Assembly (NCBI GenBank): GCA_964058845.1
Contig: CAXKVR010000204.1
Span: 186,001-250,000 of the forward strand
DNA: 64,000 nt
Source of the DNA: Carex sylvatica
Taxonomy: Eukaryota; Streptophyta; Magnoliopsida; Poales; Cyperaceae
Reading direction: 5' to 3'
Shown: in pieces, positions 32,120-44,740 of the stretch
Position numbering within the stretch: the first letter of the stretch is position 1
How the letters are laid out: each line of letters opens with the position of its first letter
Program-made: the position numbers and the translations under genes
Notes under the pieces: generated by a model
What the model saw: only the letters and a program-made list of their open reading frames with translations
Told to the model about the DNA's origin: nothing
Database searches by the model: none

Positions 32120-34733
32120 ATGACCTCAACCAAAACCTATCTGACAGCCTATGCTACGGTGGCAGCTTTCCCACCCTCTTCTTTCTTTCCCAAAAACCCT
32201 AGACACAAAAAACCCTTCCTTGCTACAAAACCAAATGATTTTACATCAGATCTGATGTTTCCATTTAATCACAATAACACAAATCAGGGATTGAAGATTA
32301 ATGGAGACTTTACTAGGCCTAATAATGGGATGAAGGTTCCTACTGCTCCAATATTTATACTGAGTAAAAAGGAGTTAATAGATGAAGATGGATGGACTCT
32401 TGTTACCAGAAGACGAAGGGTTACCAAATCAAATTCAGTCAAAAATTCTTCAGCCAAAAAATCTTGGCCAAAGCTCAAAGGTCACCATGCAGAATTGTTC
32501 ATACTAGGAAAATGCTTCAGATGTTTACAAAAGGGGCATAAGAGCATGTATTACAAAAACCAAAGGCGCTGCTTTGTGAAGGAACAGACCACCTCTTCAA
32601 AAATTGCAAATGCTTCAGATGTTTACAAAAGGGGCATAAGAGCATGTATTACAAAAACCAAAGGCTTGTGAAGGAACAGACCGCCTCTTCCAAAATTGCA
32701 AATTATGTGCTTCAAGTAATTCAATCAATTCAGCAATCAAGAAGGACAGTAGATTCATGCATGACACTAATGAGGAAGACAAACAGACTAGAGAGGAATT
32801 CAGGTCTTGGAGGCCTATAAAAAGAAGGCAGCAGGATACAGAAAAAATTCCACACCATTTTCGCTGCAAATTGGAAAATATGGCAACTCCACCAAATTGG
32901 CAAAGCATACCGATGCAAGACCCGGCCAATATTCAAGGTCGAGTCAATGAACTCCGAGTCTATCTACCTCCCAGGGAGGAGATGGCCGAGGAGAATCAAT
33001 TCTTGGTACATTCTGTAATTGTTTTCACAGGTCCGTATTACAGGTCCGTATTTTGAATATCACAACAGAACTTCTGAGAATCTGAGATTGATCCTTCCAT
33101 AGGTGATTTCATTGCTACCTTCCCAAATTCAATCATGCGAGATGAAGCAGTCAAGGTAGGTGTATTTGCGCTGGATAGAGATGTTGAAGTACAACTCGTG
33201 GAGTGGACAGAGGAGCTGACCATGATTCACGAGCCAACAACTCATCGTGCAAGAATTAGGCTACCCGGTGTTCCTCTGAAATACTGGAACAAAGAAGATC
33301 TCTCCAACCTTGTCTCTGGTTTTGGATATCTGGTAAGAGTGGCACCATTTTTTGGCAATAGAAATTATGAAATTCTGAGAGTGCTAATCAATTGCCATGA
33401 CCCGGCAAACATTCTAAAAAATATACTACTCACTGATGACCCAAATTCGACCATAGTTCAAGTTGAGTTAGAAGGCTATATGCTCAGAGCCGGAAACATC
33501 CCTTTACCTCCTCCACTTCCTCCACCTCCAAACATGGGAAACCCACCGCCTCCACCACCACCACCATAAAACCAATCTTCTGATTCTCGTCGCATTAACC
33601 GCATCAACCGTCGCCAACCGCCTTACAATAATCAGAGGTTCAGCCAGGAAGGTCATTTTGGTGCTTCATCATTGAGCTACCCAAACAGGAGATGTCCAAT
33701 GCAAATTAATGGAGACAAAAATATAATGGATGGACTGATCACAATGGGGAATTGAGAGGATAGTGGGGTCAAATTTATGAATGCTCAAGTTAGTATGCAG
33801 TCTCTATTAATTCTGTTAATGGAAAGTGTGATCTTAAACGTAATGTTTTATAACAAAGAGGCAAAATTTCAAACCAGCAACCAAGGGGTCAATGTTGATG
33901 CTGGAAATTCTGGGGAACTAGCAGGAATTTCTTGGTCTATGGTGAGACTTCACAACAATCAGAATTCAATTAATGAAGGAGTATCTAATTAGCTGGGCCA
34001 TGTCTCTCTACCCGATCCAGTTATTGAGGAGTTGTTTGACAGCCCAACAGGCCGAGTTAACCTAGCAGCCCAACAGGTCGAAAACACAGTAGTTGAGTAG
34101 ACTTTAGATGATGAAGAAGAAGAATGGCTATCTTACCTCAACAGCCCAGCGGGCCTGGATGACAAGGATGAGACGGGAAAATGATTATCAATCTTTTTTG
34201 TAAATGCAACGGTCCAGCAGTAGGTAATGTTAAATAGAGAGGAAGAGGGGTCTGTACTATCAGCTCAAGATGAACAAATTTCAAACAGAGATGAAGGTGA
34301 AAATAATTTTAGAGATGAAGGAGGTGACATACAAATGCATACAGCTGATTTGGAAAACCGCAACAAGGAAATTATGCAAGAAAATTTACTGGAACAATCA
34401 CCACGAATTGAAGGAGGACAAACTAATTGTAATCAACCAAGGAGGTATGTAAGATTACCATCAAAGAACAAAGGTGTTTATGTTTTTTCTATCCAAAAGG
34501 CACAGATTACTCAAGGATATGCTGGTGATGCTTCAAGTCAAAAGCAAAATAAGAAGAGGAAGATAAAATCTAACAACTTAAAGAATGAAGAATATATGCA
34601 ATCCTCCAATCCTTTAACCATAGAACATGCGAAAGAAGTGGTTTTTACAGCTGGGATACATATTTCGGATGAACTACAAAAGGAAATTGAGGAAGCTCTC
34701 AAGAAGGATGCGGATGTTCACCAGGGCACTTAA
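32120..34733 (+). pseudogene. LINE ORF1 remnant (nucleic-acid-binding gag-like protein)
   Basis: Begins MTSTKTYLTAYATV. It has DGWTLVTRRRR and a zinc knuckle CFRCLQKGHKSMYYKNQRRC (the expected Cys at the end of the knuckle core is Tyr). A 98-bp tandem duplication (from 32511 and 32609) creates a second knuckle but in a shifted frame. 32940-33569 resembles the DUF4283 region (RVYLPPREEM, RIRLPGVPLKYWNKEDL) and ends in a proline-rich tail. 34227-34733 is a charged, unrecognised C-terminal part. Several stops and frameshifts; not functional. Confidence 0.7.
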
Positions 34734-35011
34734 TAATTGGTTTAGAATTGTAATAACAGGTAGTACTCGTCTAGTGGGGTTTGGAGTTTTTTTAAGATTT
34801 AAAATGTTTAGTTTAAATTATATCAAGTTGGGTAGTACCCGAATCTGTTTAGAGGGTTTAAAATTTTTGATGTTGCAAGGGAAAGGTGGGAGTAGTGAAA
34901 AGGTTCAAGTCAAAGTCTTGAGTTGTATCATAGTGACGCTAGCTTCACAGCCACTGAAAGTATTAAAGATGGTTTTAGTTTGTCAAAGGGTGTTGTTATT
35001 TTATAGTTCTC

Positions 35012-36779
35012 ATGAATTACACACAAAAATATAATTTTCTGAGTTGGAATGTTCGAGGTCTTAATGAGCGTACCAAGAGATTGGCGGTGAGACAAACAAT
35101 AGTATTAGAAAATCCGGATGTGGTGGTTCTGCAAGAAACAAAGTTGCAACATATTTTCGATCAGATTGCTAGGGAAATTTGTGGTTATAGACTTGATGCA
35201 TATTGAGTCCTGGAGTCAATAGGCACAAGATGAGGTATAATTTTGGCAGTTCAGTCAAGAAAGTTCATAATTCTACAGACAGAAATTGGACAACATTCTG
35301 TCTCATTTTTACTACAAAGTAATGGTGATGCAAAAAAAATTTGATTGACTGGAGTGTATGGACCTTCAACAGGCAGCAATCGACAAAACTTTTTTCGAGA
35401 ATTAGCTGCACTAAAACCCTCTAACAATGTTCCTTGGGTTTTATGTGGGGACTTCAACATGACACTTGAAGCACAAGACAGAAATCATCCGAGCAGTTCT
35501 AATTGGAGGTTACCTCTATAGTTCTCAAATTTCATCTCTTCACTAGGCTTGTTAAACACAACTCTACATGGTCAACAATTTACATGGTCAAATGGACAGG
35601 ATCAAGCAACTAAGGTGAGACTAGATCGTTTCCTAGTCTCCACAGAATGTAATAACATATATTCAAATTCAACTCAAAAGACTTTGCCGAATACCTCTTC
35701 GGATCACTGTCCTATTCTTTACACAGCAAAGACAAACTTTATGAAGACCAACTTTTTCATATTTAAAAATGTATGGTTAAGGTTTGAAGAACTAGAAGGA
35801 ATGGTTAAATAATCGTGGGAATCAACAGGAATTGCTACAGAACCGAACTAGTTAAACAAAAAAATAAAAAGGCTGCAGCAAGATATTAAAGGATGGGCAA
35901 ATTCAAAAACAGAAAAAATAAAGGACTAAATCAGAACTTACAGAAACTTTCTAGGATGGATGGATGGAGTCAAAGAAATTAGACCGGCAACAAATTTAGA
36001 GAAGCTAGTAACAGCTTTGATCAAGAAAAGATATGCAGACTTGGTCGTTTATGAGGAGGATTTATGGAGAGGAGGATTTATGGAGACAGAGAGCAAAAAT
36101 AAAGTGGGAATTGCATGGTGATAAGGGAACAAAATACTTCCATTCTTTTGCGTCAAATTCAAAGAGAATTAATGCAATAGCACAGATTGAGTATAATGGT
36201 GTTCAATATACTGATCAAAGAGCTAAGGGAGAAGCTTTCTTTCAACACTTCATCAAATTAATGGGAGCTGAATCAAATCCAGCACCAGAAATTTGTTGGA
36301 CAAATTTGTATCCAAGTAAGCATAATCTACAACATTTGGTACAAGAGATATAAATTCAGGAAATTAAGGATGTTATACACCAATGGCCATCGAATAAAAG
36401 CCCGGGTCTGGATGGATTCATGGGGGAATTTTTCAAAAAAAATTGTGATGTTATAATTAAAGATATTCATCAAGTTTTTAAAAGAGTAATTCATGAAGGA
36501 ATATCTCTCCGGCCTATCAACACATCTTATATAGTTCTTATACTGAAAAAAGAGCATGCGGTCAGACCAGAGGATTTTCGACCAATTAGCTTGATACATG
36601 TTGTTCAGAAAATCTTTTCGAAGATACTTGCAAATAGAGTCCAACAGCATATACACAACATCGTTGATATATCACAAACATGTTTTGTGCAGGGTCTGTT
36701 GGTTGTAGCAATAATATTTTTCATCTATTTGACTTATTTACAAAAATATACAATTATTGAATTTTACGATTTCTTTTAG
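35012..36779 (+). pseudogene. LINE ORF2 remnant (endonuclease and partial reverse transcriptase)
   Basis: An AP-endonuclease-like domain is spread over three frames: 35012-35206 (FLSWNVRGLNERTKRLA, VVLQETKLQ), 35350-35465 (GVYGPSTGSNR, WVLCGDFNM) and 35549-35812 (WSNGQDQATKVRLDRFL, SSDHCPILY). Connection and RT start at 36033-36700 (KIKWELHGDKGTKYFHS, RPISLIHVVQKIFSKIL). Stops at 35204 and 35810 plus frameshifts rule out function. Confidence 0.8.
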
Positions 36780-38130
36780 TTTTAAAAAATATGTAGGTTC
36801 AAGTCAAATGAAATTGCATAATGGAATACTTGGACTGAAGAAATCATGAAGACACTTATCAAGAATTCGAATTGTAAAATCAGAATCTTGGTAAAGTAAG
36901 TTTGAGGCTGTTTAAACAGGGATAAAACGTTGGTAACGTTTGTAAAACATTGTAACGTTTTAGGCTGTCAGAAATACTGAAGAAATAATTGATCAAACTC
37001 AGAAAACAACTTAAAACGTTGTAACGCTTTCCCAAAACGTTGTAACGTTTTAAGTTGCCAGAACAACTGAAATACAATTGTGCAGAATCAATCTGAAACG
37101 TTACAATATTTTAAAACCGTTGTAACATTTTAGAGAATGTCAGAACTGGTAAGCACAGCTGTCTAAATTCTACTTTAAACGTTGTAACGTTTTACAACTG
37201 TTGTAACGTTTTACAACTGTTGTAACGTTTCAAGAATGTCAGAACTGCTAAGCACAGCTGTCTAAATTCTACTTTAAACGTTGCAACGTTTTACAACCGT
37301 TGTAACATTTCAAGAGTGTCAGAGCTTAAAGCACAACTGTATCAGAATTCAAAATCAAACGTTGTAATGTTTGTAAAGAGTTACAATGATTTACTTAAAT
37401 CATCGTTGTAACGTTTTACAAACGTTGTAACAATTTAATTAATTCTGAGCTTTAGAAATTCCTGTTTTTGATCAAGTTTGAGTCAGTGCAAAACGTTACA
37501 TAATGTTATACAATCATTGATAATATTTTGATCGATTAGCTGAGCTGTCAGAAAATTAAAATTCTAAATCGCATTTTGAACTAAAACGTTATAACGTTTT
37601 AGCTCACTTAGCTCATTTTTGAGCTGTTTCTATAAATATGGCTTTGGGTTTTCTTTCCAGAAAATGCTAGCCGACCCTAAACTTCTAAAACACAATTTTA
37701 TGAGAGATTAAAACTTTAAAATCCCTCAAACAACCTCAAACCCACTTCACTAATCTCAAGTTAGATTAGATTAGAGTGATCTATTGAGTGTTTCTCTTGA
37801 GTAGCTTAAACTTAGATACCTTGTTCTCATCTCTAGGAGGTCATGTGACTTCCCTTGGTTATAAGGGCTCGGCGGATCTCATTCTTAGTTGGCCGATTGA
37901 CTTCTCGCTTGGATTGTAAGGGCTCAACGGTTCACAAGTTGTAATCCTTTTGTATTGGGTAATAGAAAGGCGCACCTAGAAAAGGTTGCGAAGCCCTGGA
38001 GACGTAGGCCTTTGTTTTGCCAAACTCTGTTATCATTCCGCATGTCAAATTTCTCTAAACTCTTCTATTTACTTTTAATTACGATTATTTTCTATTTTTA
38101 GAGCAATTAATGGTGCCCTAAATTCAACAA
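36780..38130 (+). repeat. Probable 5' LTR / leader with AACGTT palindrome array
   Basis: 36925-37475 carries many near-palindromic boxes of the form AAAACGTTGTAACGTTTT at irregular spacing, some in repeats of ~80-100 bp (AGCACAGCTGTCTAAATTCT recurs). A TATA-like TTCTATAAATATGG follows at about 37630, then a GC-richer leader, then TGGCAGAGCC near 38131. This is the layout U3 array, promoter, R/U5, primer site. Start coordinate approximate. Confidence 0.55.
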
Positions 38131-38192
38131 AGTGGCAGAGCCAGGTTTCTCAAATTAAGACACACTTAATTAGAGTTAGATCGACTTGACAA

Positions 38193-39691
38193 GTGATACC
38201 TTATAGACATGTAAATGAACCCCTAGTTTTTGGTAACACAACCAAAAAATTTATGCATTGGAAGAAAACTATGCATAACTATCTAAACATTCTTGAGATA
38301 TGGTATGTGATTGAAAAGTTATACATACCAAAATACACCCCCACTCCTACCGAGGGTGCAAGTGATAGTCAAAGTGAGACTCTCGAATTCAAAGAAATAA
38401 AGAAAGATAATGATCTTGCAACCAATGTCATATTTAACTTGGTTAGTAAAAATCGGTTGCCTCAATCTTTGGTAGTTCCTCAACCGCAAAAGAAATGTGG
38501 GATGCTCTTGTAAACCGGTATGAGGGTAACACCCAAATTAAACGTACCAATATAATCTGTTTAGAGGCAAAATTTGAAAACTTTAAAGTAGAAGATGGTG
38601 AAAGCATTGATGATATGTATAATAGACTTATGCATATTCAAAATGAATTTACCGAATTGGGAGAACCGCTTTCTAACAATAAAGTTGTAGGTAAGCTATT
38701 GAGGGTAATGCTCATGAGAGATAGATGGTCCGGATTGGTGAGTGCACTAGAAGCAATTCAAGGCACGCATGAAACATTCACACCGGATGACCTTTATGCA
38801 CATTTTCGTAGCTTTGAAGAGAAGCTTCGGCAATCCGGAGAGCTAAAGCAAAGCTCAAAATCTAAAATTGTGGCTTTTCCGGCACAAAATCATAACTCAT
38901 CTAGCTCCTCAAATATTCGTCTATCAAATGATCAATTAATCAACAAAATTGACCATGAAACATCCAAAGATACCCTGCTCTTATCCAAGATGTTTCAAGG
39001 GATGCTTGATTTCGAAAGGAAATACAACAAAGAAAGAGAAGAGAAAAGGAAACGAGTAATGTGTTTTGCTTGCCATAGAGAAAGTCACACCATCCAAACT
39101 TGCTTCAAACTCTTTCCTCAGTTGAAGAATGTGGATGGTGAAGGGCAACAAGATAGAAGGCCAAGGCAAAAGTATGAAGGGTACAAAGGCAAAAAGAAGA
39201 CTAAAGCAATGCAAGCATTTTTCTCGGATGATAGCGAGGTGGAGCAATCCGATCCGGAGTTGGTGGATGAACAAGAGATCAACCTTGCATTGATGGCAAG
39301 TGTAGATGAAAATTCCTCTACAATCGACATGGACTCAATTATTGCAAGCAAGAACATCACCGATGAGACAACCATCAACTTTATCATGGATCTTACTAAA
39401 TCAAGATACACCAAGAAGGGAGATGGTGAGATTGATGCATCAACAAACTTTGCTAATGAGGTACATTCGAACCTTAGTCTTGATGGTTATGAAACCGAAA
39501 TTGAATTTAACAATGAAATTGATGGTGGTGAAGAATATAGTGGAATAATTGATGAAGTCAATTATATTATTACCAATGAGACAAACAATTTCACCAATAA
39601 AATTTTAACACGGTATGATGATGAAACTAGGTGGCAATCTCTCATTGATGAGTCAAATAGAATCTTGGTTGAAAAGAAAAGTATTATTTAA
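38193..39691 (+). pseudogene. copia gag remnant
   Basis: Two frames overlapping at 38495-38513 give a UBN2/gag-like protein: opening PLVFGNTTKKFMHWKKTMHN, a central KFENFKVEDGESIDDMYNR block, then a CCHC knuckle CFACHRESHTIQTC at about 39062-39103. The frameshift near 38500 and the early stop at 39689 separate it from pol. A second knuckle CNYCCKIGHTSLEC (about 40480-40520) follows the Lys/Asn-rich stretch 39776-40309. Decayed. Confidence 0.75.
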
Positions 39692-40700
39692 AAATTAATT
39701 GCTAAAAATAACAAGTTAGAATGTGAGATTAGGAATTTAAAATTATCACATATAGGTGAAATAGGCATATTAAAAGTGAAAATTCAAACTCATGAGACTG
39801 CAATAAGGGCATTAAGATATCATAGTGAATCTTCAAATGTCACTAGTCTAGATCCTTACTATGTGGATAAATTGATCAATGGTCAATCTTATCGCAAAAT
39901 AGACAAAATTGGTCTTGAATTCGAGAAGGATAAATCATCATTTGAATCTAACCACATACAAGGCCCAAAAATAAAAATAAAACATTCTCAAATGTCAACT
40001 AAGGTTAATGAACAAAAATCTTTAAAAAAACTTAATTTTGATTGCAAAGAATATACTACATTTCAATTCCACACCAAGAATGGTAATACTCCATTGCAAA
40101 AGAAATTAAGCAAAGAAAATACTTCTCAATCCTCAAATGCTAAACCAAATCATGCATTTAAGTATAAGTATAGTAATATAAATTATAAGAACAAAAATAA
40201 TTTGCAAAGTAATGATAGGAACACTTTTAATCCAAAAGGGTTCAACAAAACTTATTTCAAGGGACCCGATGGATGGTTTTATGAACTTAAAAATAAAAAT
40301 AGTTTCTAAAATCATACTCAAATAAATGGTCTATCAAGAGATGTTCCCAACATCACAAAAGATCATCTAAAGTTGCAAATAAGTCATTTGGTACACACAA
40401 TAATAATTTGTATGAAGTGAAATACCAATACCCTTCCACTTTCAAACAAGGTTCTACTTCTCAAAAACCATCAATTACATTGTGTAATTATTGTTGTAAA
40501 ATTGGTCACACCTCTTTAGAATGTAGATTTAGAAATGTATACAACAAACAAAATATTGTTTGGGTTCCTAAAGCTAATCTAGCTTAGATAAACACTTAAT
40601 CTCCCCTAACTTATTCAAATTGCCAAAAAAACAAAGAGGGAGATTAAAACAAGGTATATGTTAGTTACTATTTCAACAATAACTAATATATACTTTGTAG

Positions 40701-43700
40701 GTGTGTTTGATTACAACTCAAAAGGAAAGTGCTTGGATCATTGATAGTGGATGCTCATACCATATGACCGGTGATAAATCTATTTTTAAACTCTTAGAAC
40801 CATATGATGGGGGCACAGTTACTTTTGGAAATAATCAAAGGAAGAGCTCTATTATTGGAATAGGCTCAATTGGTAACCAACACTTGACCATATCAAATGT
40901 ATACCTTGTTGATGGGTTAAATTATAACTTACTTAGCGTTAGTAAGTTATGCGACTCTAGTTATTATGCAAAATTTGATATCGATGCTTGTCACATAGTT
41001 AGGTTTTCGGATGATGCTTTAATATACTCGGGCTAAAAGAAGAAAAATATTTATTACTTGTACTTTATCCATTTTGATTTCAGTGATACTTGCCTAAGTG
41101 CCATATCAATCGGATCTAGATTATGGCATCGTAGACTATGTCATGTTTCAATTGATACCATTAGAAAATTGGTTAAATTAGACCTAGTTCGTGGGTTACC
41201 AACACATAAACTAGAACTTGAAGGATTATGTGATGCATGTGTTCAAGGTAAACAAACCAAGAGTAGTTTTAAATCCAAAGACATGGTTTCAACCAATGAA
41301 CTCCTATAATTACTACACATGGACTTATTTGGACCTATTAGCATACCAACTTTGGCCAAAAAGAAATATGCATATGTGATTGTAGATGATTATAGTCACT
41401 TTACTTGGATTTTATTCCTACAACACAAGGATGAAGCAATTAGTAATTTCATCGAATTTTGCAAACATGTTGAAAATAAAAAGGGATAAAAAATCATTAG
41501 GATTAGAAGTGATCATGGGGTGGGGGGGGGAGGGATTTGAAAATGTAAAATTTGATCAACTATGCTCTAAAAGAGATATAAACATGAGTATTTGGCTCCT
41601 CGCACACCTCAACAAAATGAGATAGTTGAGAGGAAAAACCGAACCCTAGTTCAGCTTGCCCGTACCATGTTTAATGAATATTCCTTACCTAAACACCTTT
41701 GGGCCGAAGCCGTTAATATGGCATGCTACGTGGTAAATCGCGTAAGCATAAGGTCTATTTTGAATAAAATACCTTATGAGCTATGGAAGGGGTATAAGCC
41801 AAAAATATCTCATTTTAGAGTATTTGGGTCTAAATGCTTTATTCTTGATGAATCCCCTAAAGTAACAAAATTTGATTCTAAATCAATCGAGGGAGTATTT
41901 GTAGGGTATTCAATATCAAGTAAAGCCTATAGAATATACATAGCATCACAACGGATTGTTATAGAATCCGTGCATGTTAAATTTGATGAATGTGCTAATC
42001 AAAAGGTTGAGCAATGTATTCAAATTGTAGGTATTGAAGTTTCAACTCTTGACCAAGATGAAGTCGAGGCAAGCACCGACACAATTGAGAATCTATCCGA
42101 GCAAACTCAACCCGACATGGATGCAATAAATGTTAAGTTGGATCCAATAGTGGTAGATGCAACCAATATAGAGACGGATCTAATAGTTGATGGTATGCAA
42201 ACCGAAGAGATACAACCTCAATGAATTGAGTATCAAAATTCTGAAGATCTAAGGAAAGTACCTTCTCATCCTCTCTATAATATAATTGGAGATCCAAGAA
42301 AAATAGTTAAGACTAGGTCCAGATTAAATCAAATGATCGGACATTGTGCATTTGTATCTCATATTGAACCAAAGAATTTTAAAGATGCAAATGTAGATCC
42401 TAATTAGATTTGTGCCATGCAAGAAGAACTTTCTCAATTTGAAAGGAACAAAGTTTGGAAACTTGTACCTAAATCAAATGAAAGAATGATAATAGGTACT
42501 AAATGAGTCTTTAGAAATAAAAAGGATGAAGATGAAAATGTTATTAGAAAGAAAGCTAGATTGGTATCTCAAGGGTACAAACAACAAGAAGGTATTGATT
42601 TTGAGGAAATCTTTGCACCCGTAGCTCGTCTAGAATCCATTCAAATGCTTTTAGCATATGCATCAAATAAAAATTTCAAACTATTTCAAATGGATGTTAA
42701 AAGTGCATTTTTGAATGGATTCATAGACGAGGAAGTATATATAAACTAACCACAAGGCTTTGTTGATTCCACATTTTCTACTCATGTCTATAAACTCACC
42801 AAAGCTCTCTATGGACTCAAACAAGCCCCAAGGGCATGGTACGGTAGACTAAGTTTCTTTCTAATTAAAAATAACATTTGTTATAAGAAAAAATGATACA
42901 ACTCTGTTCACTAAGAAAAGAGATGGATCACTCTTGGTGGTGCAAAATTATGTAGATAACATAATTTTTGGTTCGCCTAATACGGCACTTGCCGAGGAAT
43001 TTTCTTCTCTTATGAGTAGTGAATTTGAGATGAGCATGATGGGTGAATTGAATTTCTTCGTGGGGCTTCAAATCAAGCAACTCATGGAAGACACATTTGT
43101 GAACCAAACCAAATATGTGAAGGAATTGATCAAGAAGTTTGGAATGACCGAGAGCAATACGAGCAAGACACCAATGGCAACCAATTCAAATCTTGACTCG
43201 GATCCAAACGGCACATCGGTCGACATCACTCAATACCGAGCTATGATAGGTAACCTACTCTATTTAACCGCTAGTAGACCTGATATAATATTTGCGGTAT
43301 GTCTATGTGCTAGGTATCAAGAAAATCACAAAAAATTGTATTTAAAAGCCGTTAAAAGAATACTTAAATATATCAAGGGTAGTTTAAATTTGAGATTATG
43401 GTATGACAAACAATCAGATTTAGACTTAATAGGATATGTCGATGTCAATTTTGTCGGAGAACGAATGGATAGAAAAAGTACAAGTGGTACATGCCAATTC
43501 ATTGGTGGATCACTTGTCTCATGGTCGAGTCGCAAACAAACCTCGGTTGCCCTTTTCACTACGGAAGCCGAGTATGTAGCGGTCGGTAGTTGTTGCACAC
43601 AAATTCTTTGGATGATCCAAAGTCTAAATGATTATGAAATTTGCTTTCGCAATGTACCAATAGTGTGTGACAATACTAGTGCCATAATGATATACAAAAA

Positions 43701-43896
43701 TCTGGTTCTTCATTCTAGAACCAAGCACATAGAAATAAGACATCATTTTATAAGAGATCACATTGAGAAAGGTGAAATAGAACTCATACATATCGATACC
43801 AAAAATCAAATTGCCGATATATTTACAAAACCCTTGAATACTCAACAGCACAATGGATTAAGATTCAAATTAGGCATGCTAGAACTTAGAGAATAA
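40701..43896 (+). pseudogene. copia pol remnant (protease, integrase, RT, RNase H)
   Basis: Protease AWIIDSGCSYHMTGD with the DSG site (~40728). Integrase HHCC region LWHRRLCHV...CDACVQGK (~41120-41250), core VDDYSHFTWI (~41385), C-terminal NGIVERKNRTL-type block (~41610, with E for G) and HFRVFGSKCF. RT with [17 protein letters not shown] (~42590), LKQAPRAWY and the active-site block YVDNIIFG (~42950), where the second catalytic Asp of YVDD is Asn. RNase H SRKQTSVALFTTEAEYVAV and TKHIEIRHHFIRD. In-frame stops occur at about 41034, 41307 and 42748, and frames change repeatedly; clearly dead. Confidence 0.85.
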
Positions 43897-43964
43897 GGCA
43901 TATTAAATTCTCACTTCAAAAGAATTCATAGCAATCAAAACAGTTCATTTTAAGACTTGTCTGT

Positions 43965-44475
43965 CAAAACAAAACGTTATAACGTTTTCATCAAATGTAC
44001 TCAATTAACAGGCAATACAGGTAAAACGTTGGTAACTTTTATCAATCGTTATAACGTTTTCATCAAATACAGGCAAAATAGGAAAAATATTATAACGTTT
44101 TATATACGTTGGTAATGATTTAAATCAAATATTGAAAATCTGAGAAATATATTTTTTTTTAGCAAAAAAGTCGTTTCGAGTCAGTGCTAAACGTTACATA
44201 ACGTTTTCAAATCGTTGTAACGTTTCATGGAAATCATGCAGTATTTGAATAAAACATTGGTAACGTTTTATAAATGTTGTAACATTGTATAAAAATGTTG
44301 GTAATGTTTCATAAATATTAGTAACGATTTAAATCAAATGTTAAAAATCTGAGAAATGAAATTTTTGACAAAAGGTCATTTCGAGTCAGTGTTAAATGTT
44401 ACGTAACGTTTTTAAAACGTTGTAACGTTCTAGGGAAATCATGCAATATTTGAGAAAACGTTGGTAACATTTTAG
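43965..44475. repeat. Second AACGTT palindrome array, 3' of pol
   Basis: Dense ACGTTATAACGTTTT, AACGTTGGTAACGTTTT and related boxes. A shared phrase, GAGTCAGTG.TAAACGTTAC, occurs here twice and, in a close form, in the 5' array near 37480. Followed by a CT-rich leader (44500-44720) with a telo-box-like CTAAACCCTAACC before the ATG at 44741. Confidence 0.8.
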
Positions 44476-44740
44476 GCGAAAAGGGCAGTTAAACGGATCC
44501 GGACCCGTCCCTTCCTCTTTTTTCTCTCACACCTCCTCTCTTCCTCTATTTCTCTCTTTCTCTCTCTCTCCGCCGTTCTCTCTCTCCTCCTATTTCGGCC
44601 ACCACAATCAACCAAATCAAGAAATTTTTTCATATTTCTCTTCTCCTCTCTTTCCTCTATCCGAATCTACCATCAAATTCAAGTTTCTCTCTCTCTCCTC
44701 TCTTCTCCTAAACCCTAACCAAAACCCTAGTTGGAATTCT

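Larger units (their letters stand above)
32006..36700 (+). mobile_element. Decayed L1-type LINE retrotransposon, 3'-truncated
   Basis: Order of remnants fits a plant L1 element: ORF1 with CCHC knuckles and a DUF4283-like region, then ORF2 endonuclease (NVRGLN, LQETK, CGDFNM, SDHCPI), then the start of reverse transcriptase (EDFRPISLIH, KILANRV). Frames are interrupted many times. The RT is cut before the catalytic YxDD block, near where the copia element begins, and no LINE tail was found beyond 46 kb. Confidence 0.85.

Noticed and set aside
33135..33569. Proline-rich protein gene (PPPLPPPP tail)
   Set aside because: Continuous with LINE ORF1 DUF4283-like sequence; the proline tract is part of that decayed ORF.
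36925..37475. AACGTT array considered as a CRISPR-like array or satellite
   Set aside because: Boxes are irregularly spaced, vary in sequence and lie in LTR position in a plant genome; there are no uniform spacers and no cas genes.
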